Shown here in pieces: positions 45,501 to 55,539 of a stretch of DNA of 64,000 nt (position 1 is the stretch's first letter; every line of letters begins with the position of its first letter). Made by a program: the position numbers and the translations under genes. The notes beneath the pieces are model-generated. The model was given only the letters and a program-made list of their open reading frames with translations. It was not told the origin of the DNA and did no database searches. This DNA is from Areca catechu (lineage: Eukaryota > Streptophyta > Magnoliopsida > Arecales > Arecaceae): positions 15,400,327-15,464,326 of the forward strand of contig CM038051.1 of the NCBI GenBank assembly GCA_021397845.1. Reading direction: 5' to 3'.

Positions 45501-47076
45501 GCTGCTTTTCGGAGGGAGCCTCGTTCTTGACGAACTTCCGGAGGTATCCCCTCCCGATCAGCTCCTCGATCTCCCGCTTCAGGTGGCGGCACTCCTCCGT
45601 GTCATGCCCGTGCTCGCGGTGGAATTGGCAGTACTTTGATTTGTCTCGGGCTGCCCTCGGGTTCTGAGGTGGAGGTCGGCGGAGATAACGCTCGCCCTCG
45701 ATTTCCATAAGGATTTTGGCTCGAGGTGCGAGGAGAGGGGTGTACCTCCGCTCGGGGGCAGATTCGGCCCTCGGCCTTGGGTTCGGGCGAGGGTCGACTG
45801 GTGGCCCGGGCCTCCGAGCTCCCGGGGCGTCTCTCGGGGTCGACTTCTTCAAAATCTTCCCGTCCAGCTCTCGACGGGTGCGGTCGGCCTCCTCCGCTCG
45901 GATGTACTTGTGGGCGCGGAGGAGGAGCTCGGAATACGTCCTGGGCGGCTTCTTGTCCAGGGAATAGGTCAGGCGGGACGTCTTGAGCCCGCGCTTTAGA
46001 GCCAGCATGGCGACGGGCTCGTCTAAGCTGTAGATCTCCAGGGCCGCGGTCTTAAATCGGGCGATGTAGTCACGGAGCAGCTCCTGGTCCTGCTGGCGGA
46101 CGGAGAAGAGGCTGTCCACCTCCCTTGGCACCTTTCGACAAGCGTCGAAATGCGCCACAAACTTTCCTTCCAGCTGCTGGAAGGAGCGAATGGATCCGGG
46201 CTCGAGACGGGCGAACCAGACTCGGGCGGCCTTCCGAAGGGTTGCAGGGAAGGCGATGCACAGAAGGGCGTTGGTGGCGCCCTGGACCCTCATGAGAGCT
46301 TTATAACTCTCCAAATGGTCCAGGGGGTCGGTGGTCCCGTCGTAAGGGTCCACCTGTGGCATGCGGAACCGTTTCGGGATCGGTTCCGCCTGAATTTCTT
46401 CGGAGAAAGGGGGGCGGGAGTCGTAGCCCGCCGGGTCAGCTGACGAGTTCTGCAGGTCGGCAAACCGTCGGGCGAACTCCGCCAACTTGCGCTCGTGCTC
46501 TTCTAGGCGCCTCTCGGCCTGGCGCCTGATGGCTTCATCGGTGGAGTCTTCCACCGAGACTGCGTGTGAGGGAGGCGCCGATTGGTCTCGGCGCGGGGTC
46601 CGGACCCGGCGTCGCTTGCTGCGATGCGCCGTCTCGGCCCCATCGGCCGGGGATCGACTCTCGTGATCCTCCGAGCCGGAATAGTCTTTCTTCGGGGGAG
46701 CTTGGCGGCTCTCTCGGGGGTTGGAGATGGCTTGCGGATGGGACGGCCTGCCCTGGATTGAGCGCAGGCTCCCACGCTGTCCCGCGACCCGAGCCGCGGG
46801 GGTCCCCGGCTGCGGCTGAGTGGCCAGGGACCGTTGCTGATGCTGGAGCTGTCGGACCGCTGAGGTCAAGGTCTGCAGCTGCTGGACGATGGCCGCAAGG
46901 GATCCGTCCGCCGGGGTAGGCTGCTGCATAAGAGGAGGGGGAGCCGGAAGCTCCCGTTCGGGGGTGTGGCCCCCCGGTGGGGAGTGGGCTTCTCCCACAT
47001 GGCTGGTGGACGCCTCGCGACCACGAGTGACCACCATTGCTAGAGAGCGTGACACCTGCAAAAAGCTAGTTCCCAC
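42553..47076 (-). CDS. Gag-protease-reverse transcriptase-RNase H polyprotein of the young Tat element
   Basis: A 1507-codon open frame from 47076 (or the ATG at 47037) to a stop at 42553. Domains in order: Gag core near residues 230-400 (VDPYDGTTDPLDHLESY); zinc-binding CQFHREHGHDTEEC near 480; aspartic protease DSGSSADVLFYDAF near 600; reverse transcriptase near 820-1000 with FSGYNQIRM and catalytic YVDD near 966; the RT-linked RNase H (about 1080-1215); and a second RNase H from about 1255 (WILHVDGASNSGGSGAG, NNQAEYEAL, TDSQLVAGQ, ARADALSRL). It ends with the start of the integrase zinc domain, then a frameshift. These are the capsid and replication enzymes of an LTR retrotransposon. Gag and Pol share one frame, as is usual in this lineage. 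Confidence 0.95.
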   Translation of the reverse strand: MGTSFLQVSRSLAMVVTRGREASTSHVGEAHSPPGGHTPERELPAPPPLMQQPTPADGSLAAIVQQLQTLTSAVRQLQHQQRSLATQPQPGTPAARVAGQRGSLRSIQGRPSHPQAISNPRESRQAPPKKDYSGSEDHESRSPADGAETAHRSKRRRVRTPRRDQSAPPSHAVSVEDSTDEAIRRQAERRLEEHERKLAEFARRFADLQNSSADPAGYDSRPPFSEEIQAEPIPKRFRMPQVDPYDGTTDPLDHLESYKALMRVQGATNALLCIAFPATLRKAARVWFARLEPGSIRSFQQLEGKFVAHFDACRKVPREVDSLFSVRQQDQELLRDYIARFKTAALEIYSLDEPVAMLALKRGLKTSRLTYSLDKKPPRTYSELLLRAHKYIRAEEADRTRRELDGKILKKSTPRDAPGARRPGPPVDPRPNPRPRAESAPERRYTPLLAPRAKILMEIEGERYLRRPPPQNPRAARDKSKYCQFHREHGHDTEECRHLKREIEELIGRGYLRKFVKNEAPSEKQPLAALPPVPAIDNRPTERPVGMISRGSGRAEKRAREVPENVTPPKGGESNDNVNNDAVVVEMTIAKHPVHRIMVDSGSSADVLFYDAFSRMNLSLDQLKPVHTPLVGFTGDSVGVEGEITLPVTAGSPPRQATVMVTFTVVKIPSPYNAILGRPGLNRLDATISTRRLLVQFPTPFGFGEVKGTIQPVPLCLQTIPGIKGAELAREVEDLDLREKEPRGGPVERLLSFPLGSDPLKMVQVGAQLPEEERTRLLEFLRANADVFAWSAVDMPGIPPEIIMHSLNVDPGSRPVRQKKRSFAMERQKAIDEEVEKLLAAGFVREVQYPSWLANVVMVKKSSGKWRICVDYTDLNRACPKDSFPLPKIDQLVDTTSGHRLLSFMDAFSGYNQIRMNPEDEERTAFITDRGTFCYRMMPFGLKNAGATYQRLVNKVFKDQIGRNMQVYVDDMLVMSKLDSDHVADLAETFGNLRRHQMKLNPAKCAFGVSAGKFLGFMMTQRGIEANPEKVQAILDMEQPASKKQVQQLTGRVAALSRFVSRSADRCRPFFKVLRKMNGFAWTEECQQAFEELKKTLASPPLLSRPEEGEELTLYLAVTPEAVSSVLVRTDDHGIQRPVYYTSKLLRDAELRYSRPEKLVFALIVSAQRLRPYFQAHPIAVLTDQPLKAVLSRPDTSGRLAKWALKLSEFDITYRPRSAMKAQVLADFLVECAGLGKEPEEDSSAQPMEVGANKPGEDAWILHVDGASNSGGSGAGLILANGDGVVAECALRFQFPATNNQAEYEALLAGLRVSRELGVTNLRAFTDSQLVAGQVSGEYVAHDPQMAKYLELVKAGASKFRRFNIFHIPRGENARADALSRLATLPDTMLGRAHVERLEVPSLEAPAGVHQVSQEPGWMDKYAAYITDGILPEDRDAARLIRKKAVRFVLMDGQLYRRSYSYPLLKCIGPAEAKLVLQEIHEGICGNHVGGRALAYKALVKATSGRR

Positions 47077-47096
47077 TAGGGGTTAGTGTCCTGCCC

Positions 47097-47114
47097 CCCC
47101 TACCTGGCGCGCCA
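47097..47114 (-). other. Primer-binding site of the young element
   Basis: Minus strand TGGCGCGCCAGGTAGGGG, three bases (GAT) inside the 5' LTR. The TGG start matches the CCA end of a tRNA; tRNA-Arg is the usual assignment for this sequence in Tat elements, not checked here. Confidence 0.8.
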
Positions 47115-47117
47115 ATC

Positions 47118-48744
47118 TGTTGCCGTCCTCGTCGCCGCGCCCGTGCCGAGGATCAACCGATCCTCCCTGACCGCCTGGCAAGGGAGCCTCCCTTCCTGCG
47201 AGAAACCTGCAACAAAGGGGTTAGAGGACCCTGGCCGGGGATTCCGGCGAGGGGGCTCCGACGGTCAAGTCAGTAGACGACGTGGGGGAACAGACTCTCG
47301 CTCCCAGGCCCTCTAAAGGGTCCCAGGTTTGGAGAGTTAACTCGTGAAGGGGAAGCGCCGGGGACCGGAATCTCGGCTGGGCCTGCCTGCCGAGCTCGCG
47401 TCCAGTATTCCCCTCTCGGGATCTCTGGCTTTTTTCTCGGAGCGAGGCCTTGTGCCGGTGCTTCCTTCTTGTCCCCAGGCTAGTTGGCTTACCTCGCAGT
47501 CTCCGGATCCCTCCTCCTTTATCTCCCTCCGTTGTGTGCTTTCCATCGTGTGCTTGTCCTTTTCCTCCTCGAAAACTCCTCTCCCCTGTCTTCCTTTCTT
47601 TTCCCTTTTTGGTGAAGGAGGCCAGGCGGCTTTCCGACCTCGTCCACCGGGCCCAGCAGGGAGAAGGCAAGGACAGAAGAGAAAAGGAGGAGGGGGGCGG
47701 CGCTGGCAGAGCGGCCAGTCGTCAGGCTTCGGGCTCCGTGAGAGTGCTCTTTTCCCCGAGGGTGGGCGCCATCCGTTTACGGGGCCCGTTCCGTCAGGAT
47801 CGGGTCTCTCGACTGCGGGACCTTTCGGGCCAATGTAAGTGACGTTCCGCGTGCCGCCGCCCTCCGTACGGGACGCCGTCTGGGGTCGGTACGGCCCGAG
47901 GGATGGCCTCGGGACCTGTTGCTTTCCCCGGGGGCCTCTCCGTACGAGCGGTCTGACCCCGGCTGAGTTGGACCTGTCTCCGGGGGCCAACTGGCGAGAG
48001 GCGAGGGATCGGCCGACCTCGGCTTAGGTGGACCCCTACTGGGTGGACACCTGGCGAGGTGGCAGGAGGTCGCCTGGCTTCGGCCGAGGTGGACTCGTCT
48101 CCGGGTGGCCACCTGGCGCAAGGCGGGGGGTCAGCCGACCTCGGCCTAGGTGGACCCCTCCTGGGTGGACACCTGGCGAGGTGGCAGAAGATCGCCTGGC
48201 TTCGGCCGAGGTGGACCCGTCCCCGGGTGGCCACCTGGCGCAAGGCGGAGGGTCAGCCGACCTCGGCCTAGGTGGACCCCTCCTGGGTGGACACCTGGCG
48301 AGGTGGCAGAAGATCGTTGCTTCGGCCGAGGTGGACCCGTCTCCGGGTTGTCACCTGGCGCAAGGCGGAGGGTCAGCCGACCTCGGCCTAGGTGGACCCC
48401 TCCTGGGTGGACACCTGGCGAGGTGGCAGAAGATCGCCTGGCTTCGGCCGAGGTGGACCCGTCTCCGGGTGGCCACCTGGCGCAAGGCGGAGGGTCAGCC
48501 GACCTCGGCCGACCTTACTCGGGGCGGACTCCTCCGAGCCCGGGCGCAGATGAGTCGGTGGGGGAACTCCGCGCCGAACTTGACCTCGGCGGGAGCTGTT
48601 TGCTTCAGATAGTCGTCGGGCGGTGCGGTCTTGCCGACCCTAGCTTTGAGGACGTGGCGCTGATTCTGGCAGGGAAACTCGCACGTGGCTCGCTCGTATT
48701 CGGCGATACCTGAGCCTGGCCACGTCACTGTCACGGCTGTAACA
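47118..48744 (-). repeat. 5' LTR of the young element
   Basis: 1627 bp, matching 36047-37672 with one extra G near 47285 as the only difference I noticed. Confidence 0.96.
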
Positions 48745-49574
48745 TTATGATTGCTTCTTTCCCACTTTAATTCCCAAATAGAAACCTTCTTCATCCATCT
48801 ATGTGTCATTTTGATTTGATAAATAAGTAAGTTTTGCTTATTGAACAGGTGGGTTATTTTACATAGGAGTGGATGTAGGTCTCTGATTTCAGGGGCCACG
48901 ATAGAGTTTTTTTTGGTTTCTTTTTTGTGTCTGAAATCATGAGCATAAAGGCATGGCAACTTGAACCGGTTATTCCGTTACTTTTCACTTCTTTCACAAA
49001 GGGAAGAGAGAACTTTGTCTACACTTGTGCTTCGGATAGCGTAGGGCTAACGCTAGCCCTTTTTTTTATATTCTTATTATGCTAACAATATTGCTTTCCA
49101 ATTAGTGGTATAGAGTACATGGAGCACCAATCAACCTTGCTGTTTTCTTAGTTGAAGGAGATTCCAAGGCTCAATGGAGTGCTTTCTTGACATGCTTGTC
49201 GCCCACAAGCATTTGGATACAATACTACAATAATTCAAGAACCTGATTGATTGGACAACCATTATTTTAATTATCTAAATTCTTTCGAACAATCAACAAC
49301 AGTTACAGTGCCGACCACTAATTCATGAATTATTTGGGATATCATGACTTGCTTAAGAATTTGTAGATTTTGATTTTGTATGTCTATGTGTTTTCGTTGT
49401 TGCTAGCATTGGGATGCAATATGATATATTAACTTTCATTTTAGATAATCATAAACTTTGATGGTTTAAATGGATAAGAAATGCAACATTTGTAGTAATA
49501 TCCATTTTTGTTCTATGAGTTCAGAATCTATAATTATAATACTAAATCTATCAAATTATCTCTTTGATGATAAC
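48745..49574. other. Gene-free segment between two retrotransposons
   Basis: AT-rich sequence with no ORF of interest. It begins with the TTATG duplication of the left element and ends with ATAAC (49570-49574), the duplication of the next one. Confidence 0.7.
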
Positions 49575-50141
49575 TGTTGTGACAATGACAAAGCTACTTG
49601 ACATCGATGAACCAACAAGGAGTATGATGAAGCTGGCTGATAATAAAGTTGACTAATCAAGGAGTATGACTAACTATTAGCCGACTGACTATTGGCTGAC
49701 CAACTATTGGCCGACCAACTATTGGCCAAAAGAATGGGACCAAATGCACCGGCTGATTCTAAAAGAATCGAGATGGCAAGAAAAGATGCGGTTATCTCAA
49801 TAGAATAACGACTGACCGTTACAACCGATTTAAGTCGTTATCAACGGAATAACGTTGAAACTAACTCTCTCCAACTGAATTCCGTTAAGGCAAATGTCTA
49901 TAAATACCGATAAAAGGGGACCTCTGGGAGTAGGTAGAAAAATATACTGGTTGAAGCATTCTTAATTCTACTTTAGCTTCTCCAAGACTCTATATCTGTT
50001 GATCGAGCCATTGCTGACTTAAGCATCGGAGTGTCCCCTACCGAAAATCCTCCGGTGAGTGGGTTTGTTTTGCAGGAGCCTCAAAAAAATTGGCTGACAA
50101 ATCTAACGATACAAGAAGATCACTCAGGTTTGGGATCAACA
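49575..50141 (+). repeat. Left (5') LTR of outer element
   Basis: Begins TGTTGTGACAATGAC and ends GGGATCAACA. It includes short repeats of GACTATTGGCTGACCAAC type (49685-49735). Confidence 0.9.
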
Positions 50142-50144
50142 GAT

Positions 50145-50162
50145 TGGTACGCCAGGAAGGGG
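50145..50162 (+). other. Primer-binding site of outer element
   Basis: TGGTACGCCAGGAAGGGG after a GAT spacer; a variant of the site in the other two Tat-like elements here. Confidence 0.75.
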
Positions 50163-50718
50163 GGATTGAAATTGAAATCTTGAAAAAGAATCTTGAAAGA
50201 GAAGATGGTGAAAGGAAGAGTGCAAAATACTTCGGCTGGAAGAGATCGTCTGCCATCTAAGAAGAATGACCCATCCTTGGAAGGTGATGACGCCGCCTCC
50301 ATGATAAGTATAGGATGATAGCAGATCGGCATTCTCTTGGACAAAATGAAGGCTTTGATCGCTGTTGTTTAGAATTTTTAAGAAGTTGCGGTCAGTGGAC
50401 AACAGCAGCCGATTGCCTCAAGATGTCGCTAACGATATTTTTTGGAAAAGACTCGGCGAGAGAGCCAGATTAATGTTCTTGGCATCATCACTCCTTGAAT
50501 CGGCATTCTCTCATGTGACAAGGCTTTCGATTTCATGAATATGGGAGAGCCGGCTCAGGAAAAAATGTCAGAGATCTTTTTCTGTATCTTCCAATGATTC
50601 TATCCCAAGTTCCCATCGGAGCAAGGGAACCCGATGACATGATGACTTCGAAAGAAAATTCCAAAAATTGAAACTACAAATTGCTAAGCTCGGCGATTAA
50701 CAGAGGAATGACGAATGG

Positions 50719-51476
50719 TTGATAGCCTATGATTTACGACCACCTTTTTCCAGAAGAATTATGGAAGAAATGATCTCATCCCACTTCAAGATTCCACAGT
50801 TGGAATCTTATGATAGAACTACTGATCCTCTCAATCATTTGGGCAGCTTTAAAGCACATATGATGATTCAGGAGGTGATTGATGCCCTCTATTATCTTGC
50901 TTTCCCAGTGACTCTCAAAAAAGCCTCCAACCAGGTACCATTCATTCCTTTGATCAATTAGAAAAAATATTTATGGCTCATTTCAGGACCAGCAGAAGAA
51001 TACCGCACAACTCGGATAGCCTCTTCTTCATCTAGCAATAAGAAGACGAAACTCTAAGAAAGTATATGGCTCGCTTCAATTCTACCACACTCAAGATCCC
51101 AGATCTCAATGAACATGTTGCCATGTCTACTATGAAGAAAAATCTTTTATCGTCCAAATTTACTTTTTTTTTAAACAAGAAAATTTTTGCTAGTTATTCT
51201 AAACTGTTGGCATGCGCACAAAAATATGCGATAGCTGAAGAACAGGCTGCCTGTCGGTGCCAAGCTGAAGAGAGGTCTGCTCCAAAGAAAAAGAATCCAA
51301 AGAATAATAAATCTCAACCTCCCAACAATGACGATACCTTGGCCTAACAATGTAGTCTAAAGCTGAAAAATTAGATTGGCAAGTTCAATACCTACACTCC
51401 TTTGTTTCTTCCAAGAGAGAAAATATTGATAAAAATCAAAAAAGAAAGGTTTCTCCAAAGATCTCGACCAATGTGA
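50719..51476 (+). pseudogene. Gag remnant of outer element, 5' part
   Basis: Frames encode HFKIPQLESYDRTTDPLNHL at 50781-50840, then a broken middle, then MARFNSTTLKIPDLNEHVAM with a Gag C-terminal half (51066-51347). It is closely related to the Gag at 3865-5007. At least two frame breaks (about 50925-51000 and 51345) are present. The reading continues across the inserted element at 62387. Confidence 0.85.
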
Positions 51477-51759
51477 TGTCACGCCCCGAATCCAACATCG
51501 GAATCGGCACGCGACCGGCCGCACAAACCCTAGGTTTTACCCTAGAGATCATGTAAGGCCTGGGTACACAAGAGTCACTTACTTCAAGAAAATCTCACTC
51601 ATCACCAAGCCAAGTATCTGCACGACTCTGTAAAAGAAGAAAGTAGGTTTGAGCTCTACAGCCCAGTAAGGTTTTCATATGATCACACCAGTAATAATAT
51701 ACATTTCTAAAATAGCAAAATACCAGTATAACATATCATGCAGTCAAACAACTCAAATA

Positions 51760-52020
51760 TCATGTAGTCCAATCCATTCCATAACCGGTATCGTGGTCCA
51801 ACCCACTCGATAACCGGTGCCATGGTCCATTCAATAACCGGTATCGTGGTCCAACCCACTCGACATCCGGTGTCATGGTCCAATCCACTCAATAACTAGT
51901 ATCGTGGTCCAACCCACTCGATAACCAGTGTCATGGTTCAACTCATTTAGTAGCCGATATCGTGGTCCAACCCACTCGATATCCGGTGTCATAGTCTAAA
52001 CCAGTCAATAACTGGTATCG
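51760..52020. repeat. Tandem repeats of about 59 bp (two 29-30 bp halves) in the middle-element LTR
   Basis: Repeats alternate GGTATCGTGGTCCAACCCAC and GGTGTCATGGTCCAA-like halves joined by TCGATAACC. The same array continues at 56060-56235 and is complete in the other LTR at 60905-61375. Confidence 0.9.
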
Positions 52021-52023
52021 TGG

Positions 52024-53793
52024 TGATGCGGGACCGTATACTCTGATATCAAGATCAGTGTCGGACCGTGATCATTAAGAAATGATCTCTAGATTAGGAT
52101 GTCCAATTTAATTAAGTTAAATCTAATTAAATAGAAATAACCAGCAAAACAATTGGGTCAGGTTATCAAAGTGGATCTCACCCGAAAACACGGAATCTCA
52201 CGAAAGTTGGAAGAGGGAGATCGTCCCGAGATTGTCCAAAGTCCGGACCAGTAGTTCACGAGCGAGGTGGATCAGAAGCCGTTGGACCTGGAACACCAAG
52301 AGAATACAAGTGAAGAATAAATTCCAAATAAAATTTAATTAAAATCCATTGCTTTGAAATCTGTGCTCTGGGATCTGTGCACTCTGGGATCCGTGCGCTC
52401 TGGGATCCGTGCGGTGCAGAAATCGGCAGCAGAGAACGTGAAGGCTTTCACGTTCGTGCCCAGTTTTTTTTTTTTTTTTTTTTTCTTCGCTCGTTACATG
52501 GGAGAACAGGGGAGGCTGAAGATCTGTGGTTGGGTTCGCCGGCGTCGACGTTGGGCGGCGTTGATGATGATTCCGGTGGAGTGGACGGCGATAGCGGGGT
52601 GACAGCGGGGCGACAGCAGGGGTGTCGGCCTGCACGGGCGGAGGAGACGGCTGCAGTCGTTGAAGGCCGTGGAAGGCACGGGCAGCCGTGGAGGGTCGAG
52701 GTGAGATCTGCTCGGTGGGGCACAGATCTGGTCGAGGCGCCGGAAAAGTGGCTTCAGGCGAGGCATCGTTCACGAACGGCCGGGGCGGTGAGGCGTCGCA
52801 GTGGCCGTAGGCGAATACAGGCGGGGAAATGCGACGATCGCTGGGAGTGGCCTGGCGGAGCCGGCGTCTTACTGGCGGAGGCGACCTTCGGCTGCAGTGA
52901 CGCACGGTCGGGAGGGAGGAGGAAGACCGGCGAGCCCACCGGCGGTCGCGCTGGGCGGAGGCGGCGACACGGACGGGAGGGGAAGATGGACGGTTCGGGG
53001 CGGATCTAGGAGATCTGTGCCGGCGGGGGAGATGCGATGACCGCTGGGATCGGCCTGGTGGATCCGGCAGGATGCTTCACGGGAGGTCTGCGGCGGAGGC
53101 GCTTGGCGACGGCGTGCACGGGCGGAGGGGACGGCTGTGGTCCGAGGGAGATCTACCAGCACGGCCAGTTGCCGGATCCGATCGGGCAGATCTAAGAGAT
53201 CTGTGCGATGGTTGTTACCGGCTCGGTCGTGGGCCACTCCAGATGGGAGGGAGGTGACGGACTCGGACGCGACAACGGGCGGCTCGATGTTTGGATGGTT
53301 GACCTCCGGCGAGGTTGGTGACCAGATGGTGGGAAGATGGGATCGGTTTGGTTGGTTGCAGGTGTTTGCGATTTGAGATGTGAGATGGATTGCAGGCTTT
53401 GATTGCTTGTTATTGATTTGCTAACGGCTCGAGGGATTTGATTCTCAGATTGGGAGGAGGAATAACAGAGAAGAAGAGAGAAGAGAGAGGGGAAGAGGAG
53501 AAGAACCGGGAGAGGAAATAGAACCAGGGAGAAGAAGAAGAGGGGAGGAGTCGGGATAGAGTTTCTTTTCTCAAAAATAATCTTCGTTTTTTTTTTTTTT
53601 TCCATCAAGAAAATGATCTTAAATAAACCTAAAACAAGAAACTATCGCTAAAGCTAAATCCCTAAATAATCTCAAAATAATCGGAACAATAAGAGATTCC
53701 GATAACTCTAAATAAAACTAATCTCCGATTCGGAGATATCCCAAATCCCACGTACACCCATAAAAAATAATAATAAATAAAAAAAATACATCA
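52024..53793 (-). repeat. 3' LTR of innermost element
   Basis: Plus-strand start TGATGCGGGACCGTATAC is shared with the copy at 55540. The right end at 53793 (CATCA) is inferred from the inverted match TGATG/CATCA and is approximate. The first 490 bp are shared with the truncated LTR. The LTR contains a GC-rich stretch (52500-53350) and a CT-rich leader-like tract on its sense strand (53450-53550). Confidence 0.65.
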
Positions 53794-55320
53794 AGATCCG
53801 TACTGGGCTGGCACCGAGATCTGGGCTGGTTGTTGGGTCTGGACTGGCTGGATCTGAACTGGCTCAATGTCCCCATCATTTCCCCTGTGGTGGGGAGAAC
53901 TCGACTCTGTCGAGTCAGGCTGGAGGTGCTCAAATAAATTTGGATCAATGTTCTGCAGCTCCTCTTCAGTAATCCAGGAGTCCTCTGACTTTGGTCTGCC
54001 TCGCCAGTGAACCAGGTAGCGGTAGCAATTTTGACTCTTTGAAGACTTGATCTCCTCGTCCAAAATTCGTTTAATCACATCATGTTGTCCTCTCTCTTGG
54101 AAAAGTGGACTCTCAAAAAGATGATCACTCTCAAGGAATGCAGGCTCAAATACATCACCAGGTGTCAATGCTGGTTCTTTATATTCAATTAGATCCAAAT
54201 TATTAATCAAATTAACTCCTAATTGTTTTTCAGCTCCAACCTCATGGTCTTGTTCTTCATAGGCATCGGCTAATCCTGGGTCAGCAGTGTAAACTTCTTC
54301 TTCAAGGACATCACCTAGATCTTCTTGTTCTTCAAGTGTCCCTATATGCAAGGTTCTAGATGGACATTGGCTAGCTACATGACCTATCCCATTACATCTA
54401 AAGCAGTGGATCTTAGAGCTACTTCTACGGGAAGTTTCTCCTATAATCCCTTTTCCTTTGTCATCTCTCGGGGGTCGACTACCAGGGGCCTGACTAATGT
54501 TAGGTTGTGGACCAGTCGGGGCTAGGTTCATGCTAGGCCTTGGACCTAAAATTCCTGGTCTAGAAGGTTCAGATCTACGAGTGATAGACATTTGCTGAAA
54601 TCTTTCATAGTCTTGAGCTAATTGATATGCTTGCTCTAGACTATAAACTTCTCTTAAAAACAATTCCTTTTGGATATCCACTCTCAGACCAGCTCTAAAC
54701 CGAGATAAAGTGACAGATGGGTCTTCATGCACATTACATCGCATAAGGTATTCATCAAATTTATCGATGTAATCATTTACAAGTCCAGTTCCTTGGGTCA
54801 ACCTTTGCCATTGATCCAAAAGTTGCTGTTGATAAGATGCAGGAAGATACTTCTCTCGAAGCTTATCCTTCATCTCATCCCATGTTCCAACAAGGTCCTG
54901 TCTCCTATGAATGGCTAACCTCTGGACATTGTGCCAATATAGCTTTGCTTGGCCTAACAATCTCATTTGGGCAAACCTAACTTTTCTATCCTCAGACATA
55001 TCATACCAGGAGAAGTAATGGTCCATATTAGCTTCCCAGTCAATATATTCTTTGGGGTCCAGGCGACCTACAAAACTTGGGGCGTCAATCTTAACACTCC
55101 TCATGATTCGTTCATCTTTATCGATTGGGTTGTGATAAGACCTAAGTGTTGGTTGATTACTTGGATAATCATGTCGATCCCTAGGGTCAGGTCGAAGGAT
55201 TTGAGTACGACCACTATCATGATCTAGGTAGTCATTTCGGTCTCTAGGGTCTCTAGGATCTGGAACTCTAGGATCTGTAACTCTTGATGAAGAGTTCCTA
55301 ATAGGGTAATTGGTGTTCAC
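53791..55320 (-). CDS. Gag-chromodomain fusion protein of a non-autonomous chromovirus
   Basis: Uninterrupted 509-codon ORF. After a repetitive DPRDPRDRND-type N-terminus comes a retrotransposon Gag core at about 75-245 (VGRLDPKEYIDWEANMDHYF, AKLYWHNVQRL, YIDKFDEYLMRC). A CCHC zinc knuckle follows (Cys306, Cys309, His314, Cys319 in CFRCNGIGHVASQC), then an acidic linker, and a chromodomain-like segment at about 415-468 (VIKRILDEEI, YRYLVHWRGRPKSEDSWITE, LFEHL). In chromoviruses the chromodomain sits at the end of integrase and steers integration to particular chromatin. Here it is joined straight to Gag with all of pol missing. The intact frame suggests the fusion product was selected for or is recent. 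Read from the first ATG; a later start is possible. Confidence 0.9.
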   Translation of the reverse strand: MNTNYPIRNSSSRVTDPRVPDPRDPRDRNDYLDHDSGRTQILRPDPRDRHDYPSNQPTLRSYHNPIDKDERIMRSVKIDAPSFVGRLDPKEYIDWEANMDHYFSWYDMSEDRKVRFAQMRLLGQAKLYWHNVQRLAIHRRQDLVGTWDEMKDKLREKYLPASYQQQLLDQWQRLTQGTGLVNDYIDKFDEYLMRCNVHEDPSVTLSRFRAGLRVDIQKELFLREVYSLEQAYQLAQDYERFQQMSITRRSEPSRPGILGPRPSMNLAPTGPQPNISQAPGSRPPRDDKGKGIIGETSRRSSSKIHCFRCNGIGHVASQCPSRTLHIGTLEEQEDLGDVLEEEVYTADPGLADAYEEQDHEVGAEKQLGVNLINNLDLIEYKEPALTPGDVFEPAFLESDHLFESPLFQERGQHDVIKRILDEEIKSSKSQNCYRYLVHWRGRPKSEDSWITEEELQNIDPNLFEHLQPDSTESSSPHHRGNDGDIEPVQIQPVQTQQPAQISVPAQYGS

Positions 55321-55524
55321 TAGTCATTCCTCTTCAAGAGTTAATACCCTGGCATCTAAAGATCCTAACTTGCTGTCAATTTTTTCGAGTTTACCCATGA
55401 TTACTTGAAGGGCAGCTTCTAAACTAGGATCCATTTTGTTATCTACGGAAGAATGTTCTGATTGATATTTGTTTCCTGACCTAGTTGTCATGCAAAATTA
55501 AAATTGACCCTAACCTAACCTATC

Positions 55525-55536
55525 GCTCTGATACCA
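55525..55536 (-). other. tRNA-iMet primer-binding site of innermost element
   Basis: Minus strand TGGTATCAGAGC, three bases from the 5' LTR. Confidence 0.92.
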
Positions 55537-55539
55537 ATT

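Larger units (their letters stand above)
36047..48744 (-). mobile_element. Complete young Tat-lineage Ty3/gypsy retrotransposon with antisense gene
   Basis: A 12.7-kb element bounded by LTRs 36047-37672 and 47118-48744 and by a perfect 5-bp duplication TTATG (36042-36046 and 48745-48749). Sense is the minus strand: 5' LTR at right, primer site, gag-protease-RT-RNase H-second RNase H, integrase, a 120-bp tandem array, an opposite-strand gene, a purine tract, then the 3' LTR at left. A second RNase H domain after the first is the mark of the Tat lineage. The two LTRs differ, as far as I could see, by a single base in a G run, so insertion was very recent. A one-base frameshift in pol means this copy may need help from others. 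Confidence 0.96.

Noticed and set aside
51760..52020. Regular repeats resembling a CRISPR array
   Set aside because: Contiguous degenerate tandem units without unique spacers, inside a plant LTR and repeated in the partner LTR.
52354..53257. Several GC-rich ORFs up to 210 codons
   Set aside because: They lie in the LTR of the innermost element, overlap on both strands, and show no family signature.
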